A stretch of DNA of 64,000 nt. It comes from Paenibacillaceae bacterium (GTDB lineage Bacteria; Bacillota; Clostridia; Lachnospirales; Lachnospiraceae). The stretch is from positions 31,633 through 95,632 of the forward strand of contig SVDT01000001.1 of assembly GCA_015057775.1 (NCBI GenBank), written 5' to 3'. Of the stretch, positions 34,741 to 44,458 are shown one piece after another. The notes under the pieces were generated by a model that saw nothing but the letters and a program-made list of their open reading frames with translations, was not told the DNA's origin and searched no databases. A program made the position numbers and the translations under genes. How positions within the stretch are numbered: position 1 is the first letter of the stretch; every line of letters starts with the position of its first letter.

Positions 34741-34879
34741 ATTCATGGTCCGATGGATTGCTTATTTTAATGCGTCAGAAACTTCTGTAAGCATCATAGG
34801 AACAGATTCCAGTCCATAACCGGACAGATACCAGGTGTGGTGCGATCAACCATGTTGACCTTTTGTCTGAATAACCTGT
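34705..34879 (-). ncRNA. Candidate structured small RNA upstream of luxS
   Basis: A promoter with perfect boxes (34885-34913) and a strong terminator (34697-34740) delimit a transcript of about 175 nt with no convincing protein. Read on minus it can fold as a closed multi-branch structure: outer TATTCA (34868-34873) / TGAATA (34740-34745); hairpin GGTCAAC-ATG-GTTGATC (34844-34860); hairpin GTCC / GGAC (34812-34825); hairpin GGAA / TTCC (34799-34810); and a two-part hairpin ATGC..CAGAA / TTCTG..GCAT (34770-34794). No SAM (S-box) or other known riboswitch core is visible. It may be a stand-alone RNA or a leader whose read-through feeds luxS. Confidence 0.55.
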
Positions 34880-34884
34880 GAAAC

Positions 34885-34913
34885 AGTATAACGTGGTTTA
34901 CGTAAAGTGTCAA
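34885..34913 (-). promoter_or_regulatory. Consensus sigma-A promoter of the short transcript
   Basis: Minus-strand TTGACA (34908-34913), 17-nt spacer, TATACT (34885-34890); one of the best promoter matches in the window, with no full gene behind it. Confidence 0.85.
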
Positions 34914-35056
34914 TAAAAGGAGCTGATAATAAACATAATTAACATACTTTAAAAGTGGGAATAGAAAACAGCCGTCACCTTATGCAGGGAAAATCATTCA
35001 TGAAACTCCCGTCCTGTTTCATACCATAGTAGGAGAAATGGGAAGGAGCGTCATTA

Positions 35057-37663
35057 ATGGAAGAATGGTTTCGTTTATCAGAGGATGAAGTCTTAAAACA
35101 GCTTCAAGCTGACAGGAATGGACTGAATTCCGAAGAAATTCTCAGGCGCAGGCAGGTACATGGTCCCAATCTGCTGAAAAAAGCAAAACGAAAAAGTGCC
35201 TTTCAAGTATTTCTGGATCAGTTTAAAGACTTATTAGTCATCATTCTGATTATAGCAGCGGTAATTTCCATGGTATCTGGTGACGTGGAAAGTACCGGAG
35301 TAATTTTTGCAGTGTTACTGCTTAATGCAATTCTTGGAACTGTGCAGCATCAGAAAGCAGAAAAATCCTTAGACAGCCTGATGTCATTATCTGCGCCAGT
35401 GGCGTGGGTGAGAAGAGATGGGAAAAATAAAGAAGTCCTGTCGGAAGAAATCGTACCAGGAGATATACTTTTATTAGAGGCAGGAGATATGGTGGCGGCA
35501 GACGGCCGTATCCTGGAAAATTATTCTCTTCTGGTCAATGAAAGCTCTCTGACCGGAGAATCAGTCAATGTGGAAAAGCATACAGGAAGACTGCGTATGG
35601 AGAAGGTTCCGCTGGCAGAACAGTCCAATATGGTTTTTTCCGGCTCTCAGGTTGCAGCGGGAAGAGCCATTGCCGTGGTCACCGGAACAGGCATGAATAC
35701 AGAAATCGGAAGAATTGCCTCTTTAATGAATGATACAGGTGAGAAGAAGACACCTTTACAGGTGAGCCTTGACCAGTTTGGAAGCAGGCTGGCGGTAGCG
35801 ATCCTCTTTATCTGTGTGATTGTCTTTGGGTTAAGTATTTACAGAAAAATGCCAATTTTGGATTCCCTTATGTTTGCAGTAGCACTGGCTGTCGCCGCCA
35901 TACCAGAGGCTCTCAGCTCTATCGTCACCATTGTTCAGGCGATGGGAACCCAGAAAATGGCGGGAGAGAATGCAATTATTAAGGATTTAAAAGCGGTAGA
36001 AAGCCTCGGGTGTGTATCTGTTATCTGCTCCGATAAAACAGGAACCCTCACCCAGAACCGAATGACGGTGCAGCAGGTTTTTGTTAATAACAGGCTTTAT
36101 CTTCCGGAAATGTTAAAGCCTGAGATTCCAGTACATAAATATTTGCTTTACGATGCTGTTTTAAACAATGATTCCAGCCATGTAAATGGAGTTCTTAACG
36201 GTGAACCTACTGAAACCGCGTTACTCCAGATGGCGGAGCGCGCCGGAGTCGATGATGAGGCAGTCAGATCCTATCACCCAAGATTAGGAGAGGTTCCCTT
36301 TGATTCCAGAAGAAAGCTTATGAGTACGCTTCATTATCTGGAAGGAAAAAACATTCTATTTACAAAAGGAGCAGTGGATATCATTCTTCCCAGGATAACC
36401 CAGATCTGGTCTTCCGAAGGAATCCGTCCGTTCAGAGACGGTGATAAACAGATGCTTATGGAGCAGAACATGATGTTCTCTGCCCAGGGGCTTCGGGTCC
36501 TAACCTTTGTATGCAGGGAGATGGAGGACCAGGAGAAGCTTTCGGAAAATTCAGAAAACGGATATACATTTCTGGGCATGGTATCTATGATGGATCCTCC
36601 CCGGCCGGAATCCAGGAATGCAGTCGCCAATGCCAGAAGAGCCGGAATCTTCCCGGTGATGATTACGGGAGACCATAAGATTACGGCAGCGGCCATTGCG
36701 GAACGGATTGGTATTTTGGAGGAAGATGATCTGGCAATCAGCGGTCCGGAGCTTGATGATATGACGGAAGATGAGCTGGGGCACCGGCTGGAATCCATCA
36801 GTGTATATGCCCGGGTATCCCCGGAACATAAAATAAGAATTGTCCGTGCATGGCAGAAGAAGGGGCACATTGTAGCCATGACAGGAGATGGTGTCAACGA
36901 TGCTCCTGCATTAAAGCAGGCGGATATCGGAGTCGCCATGGGACAGATGGGAACAGAAGTCTCTAAAGAAGCCTCTTCCATGATTCTCACTGATGACAAT
37001 TTTGCTACAATTATCAAAGCGGTGGCCAATGGACGTAACGTATACAGGAATATAAGAAATGCCATTAAGTTCCTGCTTTCAGGAAACATGGCAGGAATTT
37101 TATGTGTGCTTTATACCTCTCTTATGGCACTCCCATTGCCCTTTGCACCGGTTCATCTGCTGTTTATCAACCTGCTGACAGACTCCCTTCCTGCCATTGC
37201 AATCGGAATGGAACAGGCAGAAGCAGACCTGTTGTCCCAGAAGCCCAGAAATCCCAAGGAAGGCATACTAACGAAAAGGTTTATCCTTGTGATTCTCTTT
37301 CAGGGGGCACTGATTGCAGTATGTACCATGGCTTCCTACAGCACCGGGCTGTTAACCGGAAGTGAAGCTGCAGCCAGTACGATGGCATTCTCCACCCTGA
37401 CACTTGCCAGATTGTTCCATGGATTTAACTGCCGCAGCAGCCATTCCATTTTGAAAATCGGTTTTATGAGCAATTTATGGAGTATCATGGCGTTTGAGGC
37501 GGGAGCAGTTTTGCTGGGAGCAGTCCTTTTTATTCCGGCGCTTCACGATCTTTTTTATGTGGCAGATTTAACAGGAAGACAATTTATAACTATATTTATA
37601 TTTGCTATTCTTCCTACACTGGTGATTCAGGCGCTGAAAACCATCCGGGAGAGTATGCATTAA
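35057..37663 (+). CDS. Calcium-type cation-transporting P-type ATPase
   Basis: An 868-aa P2-type ATPase with about ten membrane helices. N-terminal cation ATPase domain, actuator motif SLTGES, helix-4 motif AAIPEALSSIV, phosphorylation site SDKTGTLTQN, nucleotide-domain KGAVDIIL, hinge MTGDGVNDAPALKQADIGVAMG and helix-6 LLFINLLTDSLPAIAIGME are all present. This matches bacterial Ca-ATPases of the PacL/SERCA type; helix 4 reads PEAL where many have PEGL. It should pump Ca (or Mn) out of the cytoplasm using ATP. GGAAGGAG precedes the ATG. It is monocistronic. Confidence 0.93.
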   Translation: MEEWFRLSEDEVLKQLQADRNGLNSEEILRRRQVHGPNLLKKAKRKSAFQVFLDQFKDLLVIILIIAAVISMVSGDVESTGVIFAVLLLNAILGTVQHQKAEKSLDSLMSLSAPVAWVRRDGKNKEVLSEEIVPGDILLLEAGDMVAADGRILENYSLLVNESSLTGESVNVEKHTGRLRMEKVPLAEQSNMVFSGSQVAAGRAIAVVTGTGMNTEIGRIASLMNDTGEKKTPLQVSLDQFGSRLAVAILFICVIVFGLSIYRKMPILDSLMFAVALAVAAIPEALSSIVTIVQAMGTQKMAGENAIIKDLKAVESLGCVSVICSDKTGTLTQNRMTVQQVFVNNRLYLPEMLKPEIPVHKYLLYDAVLNNDSSHVNGVLNGEPTETALLQMAERAGVDDEAVRSYHPRLGEVPFDSRRKLMSTLHYLEGKNILFTKGAVDIILPRITQIWSSEGIRPFRDGDKQMLMEQNMMFSAQGLRVLTFVCREMEDQEKLSENSENGYTFLGMVSMMDPPRPESRNAVANARRAGIFPVMITGDHKITAAAIAERIGILEEDDLAISGPELDDMTEDELGHRLESISVYARVSPEHKIRIVRAWQKKGHIVAMTGDGVNDAPALKQADIGVAMGQMGTEVSKEASSMILTDDNFATIIKAVANGRNVYRNIRNAIKFLLSGNMAGILCVLYTSLMALPLPFAPVHLLFINLLTDSLPAIAIGMEQAEADLLSQKPRNPKEGILTKRFILVILFQGALIAVCTMASYSTGLLTGSEAAASTMAFSTLTLARLFHGFNCRSSHSILKIGFMSNLWSIMAFEAGAVLLGAVLFIPALHDLFYVADLTGRQFITIFIFAILPTLVIQALKTIRESMH

Positions 37664-37700
37664 GGTTTTTTGCAGGTAAAATTTGTATTTGTTGTAGAAC

Positions 37701-37729
37701 TTGACATATTTTTGCCTGCGTGGTAGTAT
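37701..37729 (+). promoter_or_regulatory. glpK promoter
   Basis: TTGACA (37701-37706), 17-nt spacer ending TGG, TAGTAT (37724-37729), starting a leader of about 130 nt. Confidence 0.7.
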
Positions 37730-37741
37730 AAATTTGTGTTA

Positions 37742-37820
37742 TTTAATAAAAAGCCTAAGAGATGACAGAGCCAGGTGATGAGTGCGGGGAACCGTTCATT
37801 TCCAAGGCTCTTTCTTTATT
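37742..37820 (+). promoter_or_regulatory. GlpP-type antitermination leader of glpK
   Basis: A 29-nt box (37742-37770) with core CCT..GAGATGACAGAG abuts a terminator whose stem AGAGCC (37767-37772) pairs with GGCTCT (37806-37811), followed by a T-rich tail. The same box precedes the terminator at 39448. Since glpP is encoded nearby, the box is the likely RNA target at which GlpP with glycerol-3-phosphate prevents termination. Confidence 0.75.
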
Positions 37821-37844
37821 ATTTGGTAAAAAATTAACGAATGA

Positions 37845-39368
<1,524 letters not shown>

Positions 39369-39385
39369 GCCAGGCTATAAATCAC

Positions 39386-39415
39386 TTGACAATCAGAATG
39401 AAATTATGTTAGCAT
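39386..39415 (+). promoter_or_regulatory. Promoter of the glycerol-3-phosphate dehydrogenase unit
   Basis: TTGACA (39386-39391), 18-nt spacer ending TGT, TAGCAT (39410-39415). Confidence 0.6.
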
Positions 39416-39423
39416 TAATACAA

Positions 39424-39503
39424 TTAAATAAATAACCTTTGAGACGAAAGAGTAAGGATTATGATACGGAGCTATCCGTTTATTTTCCTTACTCTTTTTT
39501 TCT
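39424..39503 (+). promoter_or_regulatory. GlpP-type antitermination leader of the dehydrogenase unit
   Basis: The box at 39424-39452 (core CCT..GAGACGAAAGAG) matches the glpK leader box at about 21 of 29 positions. It overlaps the left arm AGAGTAAGGA (39449-39458) of a terminator closed by TCCTTACTCT (39486-39495), with an inner ACGGA / TCCGT stem and a seven-T tail. Confidence 0.8.
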
Positions 39504-39551
39504 ATAGTCCCGGCGAACCGGGAATTATCACGGATTTGGAGGAGATTGATT

Positions 39552-41000
39552 ATGAAGGAATTAAATTACGATGCGGCGATTATCGGCGGCGGCGTTACCG
39601 GCTGTGCCATAGCCAGAGAGCTGTCCCGTTATCAGCTGAACATCTGCGTCATTGAGCGGGAGGAAGATGTCTGCTCCGGTACATCAAAATCCAACAGTGC
39701 CATTGTGCATGCAGGATACGATGCGGAGCCAGGCTCATTAAAGGCAAGATTTAATACAGAAGGAAACCGCATGATGGGAGATCTTTCAAAAGCTCTTGAT
39801 TTTTCCTTTGACCGAAACGGTTCACTGGTTCTCTGTTTTTCTGAAGACGACAGACCGTCTCTGAATGCGCTGTATGAAAAAGGATTAAAAAACGGTGTTC
39901 CCCAATTATCCATACTGACCGGGGATGAAGTACGTGCCATGGAACCCAGTGTTTCTGAAACAGTGGTGGCAGCATTGTATGCGCCAACCGGGGGTATCGT
40001 CTGCCCCTTTGGACTGACTATCGCTCTGGCAGAAAATGCCTGTGATAATGGAACCGATTTCTTATTTGAGACAGAAATTGAAACAATAAACAAAACGGAT
40101 TCCGGTTATGATCTGATCTCCAGTGATAAAATCATTCACGCTACCTATGTAGTCAATGCAGCCGGCGTTTACTCAGACCAGATCCACAACATGGTCAGTG
40201 AGTCAAAGCTTCACATCATACCACGAAAGGGAGATTACTGTCTGTTAGATAAAGAAGCCGGAAACCTGGTGAGCCATACCATATTCCAGCTTCCCGGAAA
40301 GATGGGAAAGGGTGTTTTGGTAACACCTACCGTTCACGGTAATCTGCTGACAGGACCTACAGCGATTAATGTAACCGACAAAGAGGAGACCTCCACAACA
40401 GCCCAGGAGCTTGCCGATATTATGGAAAAAGCAGCCTGGGGAGTGAACAATATTCCCTTCCGCCAGGTTATTACATCCTTCTCCGGTCTTCGTGCCCATG
40501 AAGAGGGAGATGATTTCGTTGTAGGAGAAGTAAAGGATGCAGACGGATTCTTCGATGCAGCAGGTATGGAATCTCCGGGACTTTCAAGCGCTCCTGCTGT
40601 AGGAGTTTACTTAGCAGAGCAGATAGCCATAAAAGCCAATGCAAAAAAGAAGGAAAACTTTATTGAAACCAGAAAAGGTATTATCAATCCTCAGAAGCTT
40701 TCCCTGGAAGAGAGGGGAGAACTGATCAAAAAGGATCCCAGATACGGAACCATCATCTGCCGCTGTGAAGGCATCAGTGAGGGTGAGATTGCAGATGCAG
40801 TGACAAGAACCCTGGGAGCAGTTTCCGTAGATGGAGTAAAGCGCCGGGTACGTGCAGGAATGGGACGCTGCCAGTCAGGCTTCTGCATCCCGAAAACAAT
40901 GGAAATTCTGGCTAGGGAAACGGGAAGAAACATGGAAGACATCTGCAAAAACAGATCCGGTTCTAATTTACTGACTGGGAAAAGACAAGGAGGAGAGTGA
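39552..41000 (+). CDS. GlpA-like FAD-dependent glycerol-3-phosphate dehydrogenase with BFD domain
   Basis: A 482-aa flavoprotein: FAD site AAIIGGGVTGCAIARELSRY, the DAO fold to about residue 370, and a C-terminal BFD-like [2Fe-2S] domain with CRCEGISEGEI and CQSGFC (four Cys). It resembles the catalytic GlpA subunit of anaerobic glycerol-3-phosphate dehydrogenase. ATG 39552 (after GGAGG) is chosen over the TTG-type start at 39546. It leads a three-gene set with a second FAD protein and a DUF1667 protein, a module that replaces GlpABC in many Firmicutes and Thermotogae. Confidence 0.9.
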   Translation: MKELNYDAAIIGGGVTGCAIARELSRYQLNICVIEREEDVCSGTSKSNSAIVHAGYDAEPGSLKARFNTEGNRMMGDLSKALDFSFDRNGSLVLCFSEDDRPSLNALYEKGLKNGVPQLSILTGDEVRAMEPSVSETVVAALYAPTGGIVCPFGLTIALAENACDNGTDFLFETEIETINKTDSGYDLISSDKIIHATYVVNAAGVYSDQIHNMVSESKLHIIPRKGDYCLLDKEAGNLVSHTIFQLPGKMGKGVLVTPTVHGNLLTGPTAINVTDKEETSTTAQELADIMEKAAWGVNNIPFRQVITSFSGLRAHEEGDDFVVGEVKDADGFFDAAGMESPGLSSAPAVGVYLAEQIAIKANAKKKENFIETRKGIINPQKLSLEERGELIKKDPRYGTIICRCEGISEGEIADAVTRTLGAVSVDGVKRRVRAGMGRCQSGFCIPKTMEILARETGRNMEDICKNRSGSNLLTGKRQGGE

Positions 41001-41001
41001 C

Positions 41002-42267
41002 ATGACAGAGCATGATATCGTTATTATCGGGGGAGGCCCTGCTGGTCTGGCTGCCGCTGCGGCTGCAAAAAAAGCGGGAACAGAAGATATACTGATCCTG
41101 GAGCGGGAAGGTCACTTAGGCGGCATTTTAAATCAGTGCATTCACAACGGCTTTGGTCTTCACACATTTAAAGAAGAGCTGACAGGACCGGAATATGCGT
41201 CCCGTTATATTGATATGATTGAAAAAGAGCAGATCCCTTATAAGCTTAATACCATGGTTCTTTCCATCAGCAGTGACAGAGTGCTGACCGTGATCAACCG
41301 GGAAGAAGGCTTAATTCAGATAAAAGCAGGTGCTGTGATTCTGGCAATGGGATGCAGGGAGCGTCCAAGGGGAGCTCTTAACATACCAGGTTATCGTCCG
41401 GCAGGAATTTATTCAGCAGGTACTGCCCAGCGTCTTATGAATTTAGACGGCTATGAAGTTGGAAAAGAGGTGGTCATACTGGGTTCAGGAGACATTGGTC
41501 TCATTATGGCAAGACGTATGACTTTAGAGGGTGCTAAAGTTAAAGTTGTGGCAGAGCTTATGCCTTATTCCGGCGGATTAAAAAGAAATATTGTACAGTG
41601 TCTGGATGATTACGGAATTCCGTTAAAATTAAGCCATACTGTAGTAGAGATTCATGGAAAGGAGCGGGTAACAGGAGTAACGCTTGCTGCAGTGGATGAG
41701 AAACGCAGACCAGTTCCGGGAACAGAAGAATATTACTCCTGTGATACACTTCTTCTGTCAGTCGGTCTGATTCCGGAAAACGAGCTGTCAAAAAGCGCAG
41801 GAGTGGATCTTGACCAGATAACAGGCGGACCTGTTGTGAACGACTGCCTGGAAACCAGTATAAGCGGCGTATTTGCCTGTGGAAATGTACTTCATGTTCA
41901 TGACCTGGTGGATTACGTTTCCGAAGAGGCTGCTCTTGCTGGAAGAAGTGCTGCAGCCTATGCCGGGTCCCGGAAAGAGGAACCTGCTTCCTCCAATGTC
42001 AGAATCCGGGCTGTAAATGGTGTCCGCTATACAGTTCCCCAGTTTGTTAACCGGGAGTCTGAGGCTGATCAGTGGAAGATCCGTTTCCGTGTTTCCGATG
42101 TATACCGCGACCGTTATATTAGTATTTATTATGGAGATGAACGGGTTTATCATAAGAAGAAAAAGGTTCTCGCACCTGGGGAGATGGAGCAGGTAGCAAT
42201 TAAGAAAGAAAGTCTGGAAAAATATCCGGATTTGGCAGAAATCGTAATCTGCACAGAGGAGGATTAA
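41002..42267 (+). CDS. FAD/NAD(P)-binding oxidoreductase of the glycerol-3-phosphate dehydrogenase unit
   Basis: A 421-aa protein with two dinucleotide folds: FAD site IVIIGGGPAGLAAAAAAKKAG and a second site EVVILGSGDIGLIMARRM, plus GVFACGNVLHVHDLVDYV near residue 300. The group is related to NAD(FAD)-dependent dehydrogenases such as HcnB. It starts one base after the GlpA-like gene and ends one base before the DUF1667 gene. It likely carries electrons from the GlpA-like subunit to NAD or another acceptor. Confidence 0.9.
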   Translation: MTEHDIVIIGGGPAGLAAAAAAKKAGTEDILILEREGHLGGILNQCIHNGFGLHTFKEELTGPEYASRYIDMIEKEQIPYKLNTMVLSISSDRVLTVINREEGLIQIKAGAVILAMGCRERPRGALNIPGYRPAGIYSAGTAQRLMNLDGYEVGKEVVILGSGDIGLIMARRMTLEGAKVKVVAELMPYSGGLKRNIVQCLDDYGIPLKLSHTVVEIHGKERVTGVTLAAVDEKRRPVPGTEEYYSCDTLLLSVGLIPENELSKSAGVDLDQITGGPVVNDCLETSISGVFACGNVLHVHDLVDYVSEEAALAGRSAAAYAGSRKEEPASSNVRIRAVNGVRYTVPQFVNRESEADQWKIRFRVSDVYRDRYISIYYGDERVYHKKKKVLAPGEMEQVAIKKESLEKYPDLAEIVICTEED

Positions 42268-42268
42268 A

Positions 42269-42631
42269 ATGGAAGAACGTGAACTGATCTGTATCTGCTG
42301 TCCCCTGGGCTGCCCTATGACCGTACGTATCGACAACGGTGCGGTTACCGTTACTGGTAATTCCTGTCCGAGAGGTGCAGAATACGGGGAGAAAGAAGTG
42401 TTAAGCCCAACCCGGGTTGTGACCTCCACGGTAAAAGTAATTGACGGTGAATTTGCCATGGTACCCGTAAAAACCAAAACAGACATTCCAAAAGGTAAGA
42501 TCTTTGATTGTATGAAAGAGATTCAAAAAGCCTCCGTTCATGCCCCGGTTGCCATTGGAGATGTAATCATTGAAAACTGCGCAGGCACCGGAGTATCCAT
42601 CGTTGCCGCAAGAAATGTAAAAAGATCATAA
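42269..42631 (+). CDS. DUF1667 protein, small Cys-rich partner of the dehydrogenase unit
   Basis: A 120-aa protein with an N-terminal ICICCPLGCPM cluster and CPRGAEYG about 30 residues later, giving four conserved Cys that probably hold an Fe-S cluster or zinc, followed by TRVVTSTVKV and VPVKTKTDIPKG. This is the DUF1667 family. It is packed one base behind the FAD protein. It is presumed to be the third electron-transfer component in place of GlpC. Confidence 0.88.
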   Translation: MEERELICICCPLGCPMTVRIDNGAVTVTGNSCPRGAEYGEKEVLSPTRVVTSTVKVIDGEFAMVPVKTKTDIPKGKIFDCMKEIQKASVHAPVAIGDVIIENCAGTGVSIVAARNVKRS

Positions 42632-42645
42632 CTGATCAGAAAAAT

Positions 42646-42709
42646 CCGCAGCAAATGCCGCCCGCTTTCCAAGCGGGTTAAAAAGAGCCTTTGCTGCGGG
42701 TTTATTTTT
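42646..42709 (+). terminator. Terminator of the glycerol dehydrogenase unit
   Basis: CCGCAGCAAA (42646-42655) pairs with TTTGCTGCGG (42690-42699), enclosing a second hairpin CCCGCTT / AAGCGGG (42661-42677), followed by a T-rich tail. Confidence 0.88.
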
Positions 42710-42784
42710 AATCAGTCAGTGGTGGAAAAAGACTGAAAAGAGACTTTACTTTTGAAAGAAAATAAAGAAAGAGGAAGAATTTTC

Positions 42785-42813
42785 TTGACGGTGGTGGTAA
42801 GGATTGATAAAGT
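42785..42813 (+). promoter_or_regulatory. glpP promoter
   Basis: TTGACG (42785-42790), 17-nt spacer ending TGA, TAAAGT (42808-42813). No GlpP-type box or terminator follows it. Confidence 0.55.
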
Positions 42814-42854
42814 AGAACAAGATCCATAGTTATTTTGGGTGCGGAGGGATAATA

Positions 42855-43415
42855 ATGAAAGCAATAGAACTGCTGGAGACGTCTCCGGTGATTGCGGCAG
42901 TAAAGGATGAAGGCGGGCTGAAACGGTGTTTTGAATCAGAGTGCCAGGTCGTTTTTGTTCTGTACGGAAGTATTTTAAACATCGGAACGATAGTACGGCA
43001 GATAAAAGAACATGGAAAGTACGCTATGGTACATGCAGATCTGACCCATGGTCTCAATTCAAAAGAGATCGTGGTGGATTTCATCAAGGAAAATACGTTA
43101 GCTGATGGTATCATCAGCACGAAGCCGCTTCTTGTAAAGCGCGCGGTGGAACTTGGATTGTTCGGGATTCAAAGAACATTTATTATCGATTCCCTTGCCA
43201 TGAGTACGACAAAAAAGCAGATTGATACCTTCCATCCGGATATGGTTGAGATCATGCCCGGAGTAATGCCCAAAGCACTGGAAGAGATTCGCAGATACAC
43301 CAATATTCCCATCATTGCCGGTGGTCTCATATCGGACAAGAAGGATATTATGGCTGCTTTTAACGCAGGAGCAGATGCGATCTCTACGACCAGGGAAGAG
43401 TTATGGTTCATGTAA
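42855..43415 (+). CDS. glpP: Glycerol-3-phosphate-responsive antiterminator GlpP
   Basis: A 186-aa TIM-barrel-like protein of the GlpP family. Typical stretches are SPVIAAVKDEGGLK at the N-terminus, VFVLYGSILNI, HADLTHGL, DGIISTKPLLVKRA, RTFIIDSLAM, and the phosphate-binding C-terminus PIIAGGLISDKKDIMAAFNAGADAIST. It binds glycerol-3-phosphate and the leader RNAs of glp genes to prevent termination. The two leaders at 37742 and 39424 fit as its targets. GCGGAGGG lies before the ATG. Confidence 0.94.
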   Translation: MKAIELLETSPVIAAVKDEGGLKRCFESECQVVFVLYGSILNIGTIVRQIKEHGKYAMVHADLTHGLNSKEIVVDFIKENTLADGIISTKPLLVKRAVELGLFGIQRTFIIDSLAMSTTKKQIDTFHPDMVEIMPGVMPKALEEIRRYTNIPIIAGGLISDKKDIMAAFNAGADAISTTREELWFM

Positions 43416-43427
43416 AAGGAGGATTTT

Positions 43428-44327
43428 ATGAAATTAGTTACTTACGAGGTTGACCGTAGAAGAGATATCGGAGTCGTGAGCAGGGATGAGATGTGGGTTT
43501 TCCCTCTTAAGGCATTCGGTATGGAATACAGAGAGATGCTGGAAGTTGTAAAGGGACTGAGCCAGTCAGAACGGGACTTGCTTGAACATGCATCTGGGCT
43601 GGATCCTGAAAGCAGCAACATCGTTGGAGCAGCTATGATGAAAGAAGTTACCCTCCTGGCCCCAATTCTGACACCAGATCAGGATATTATCTGTCTGGGT
43701 CTTAATTACATGGAACATGCCGAGGAGTCAGCGCGCTATAAAAAAGAAGCGTTTGACGGGGAAAGAAACTATGCAGTCTATTTCTCAAAGAGAGTGAATG
43801 AGTCAGTTGGTCCTTATGGTGATATATTAAGTCATAGCGATATAGTGGACAGCCTGGATTATGAAGCTGAATTAGCTGTTATCATTGGAAAAGATGCAAA
43901 AGATGTGCCTCCAGAAAAGGCAGAAGATTATATATTTGGTTATACTATCATCAACGATGTGAGCGCACGTAATGTACAGACAGCCCACAAGCAATGGTAT
44001 TTTGGAAAAAGCCTGGACGGATTCACTCCCATGGGTCCCTGTATTCTCACAGCCAATTCCATTTCCTATCCGCCTGAGCTTTCTATTCAGTCAAAGGTGA
44101 ACGGAGAGCTGAGACAGGACAGTAATACAGGTCTGATGATATTCCAGATTGATCACATTATCAGTGAATTATCAAAAGGCATGACCTTAAAGGCTGGAAC
44201 CATTATATCCACCGGTACGCCAAAAGGGGTGGGCATGGGCTTTAATCCCCCGGCATTTCTGTCTCCAGGTGATGAGGTGGAATGTATTATAGAAAAGATT
44301 GGTTCCATTAAAAACCGTGTAATATAA
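43428..44327 (+). CDS. Fumarylacetoacetate hydrolase-family protein
   Basis: A 299-aa FAH-family protein with the barrel domain in residues about 85-298. The metal-binding set is visible: YAVYFSKRVNESVGP, SLDYEAELAVIIGKDA (Glu/Asp), YTIINDVSARNVQ (Asp), KSLDGFTPMGP and TGTPKGVG. It probably hydrolyses or decarboxylates a 2-keto diacid such as acylpyruvate. It follows glpP by 12 nt on the same strand with AAAGGAGG, so it may be co-transcribed, although no functional link to glycerol is known. Confidence 0.9.
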   Translation: MKLVTYEVDRRRDIGVVSRDEMWVFPLKAFGMEYREMLEVVKGLSQSERDLLEHASGLDPESSNIVGAAMMKEVTLLAPILTPDQDIICLGLNYMEHAEESARYKKEAFDGERNYAVYFSKRVNESVGPYGDILSHSDIVDSLDYEAELAVIIGKDAKDVPPEKAEDYIFGYTIINDVSARNVQTAHKQWYFGKSLDGFTPMGPCILTANSISYPPELSIQSKVNGELRQDSNTGLMIFQIDHIISELSKGMTLKAGTIISTGTPKGVGMGFNPPAFLSPGDEVECIIEKIGSIKNRVI

Positions 44328-44343
44328 CTGAATAATTATTTTG

Positions 44344-44383
44344 AAAAGTGTACAATTGATCTCTGCAGTTGTGCACTTTTTTT
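44344..44383 (+). terminator. Rho-independent terminator
   Basis: AAAAGTGTACAA (44344-44355) pairs with TTGTGCACTTTT (44369-44380), followed by T residues. Confidence 0.88.
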
Positions 44384-44458
44384 CTGCCCTCAAAAGTCCA
44401 ATCATGCTGTACAAAGCGGATAAACGTGATAGAATATATAAAAACGGAGGGATGAACA

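Noticed and set aside
34763..34846. 27-codon frame (ending TEVSDALK) as a protein-gene remnant
   Set aside because: Too short to assign, no start codon with ribosome-binding site, and the same bases form several hairpins; kept only as a caution.
34627..34913. SAM (S-box) or SAH riboswitch before luxS
   Set aside because: Functionally attractive, but none of the conserved S-box or SAH core sequences can be found in the leader.
39461..39655. Open reading frame starting in the leader of the dehydrogenase unit
   Set aside because: It is formed by the terminator hairpin and the start of the true gene in another frame.
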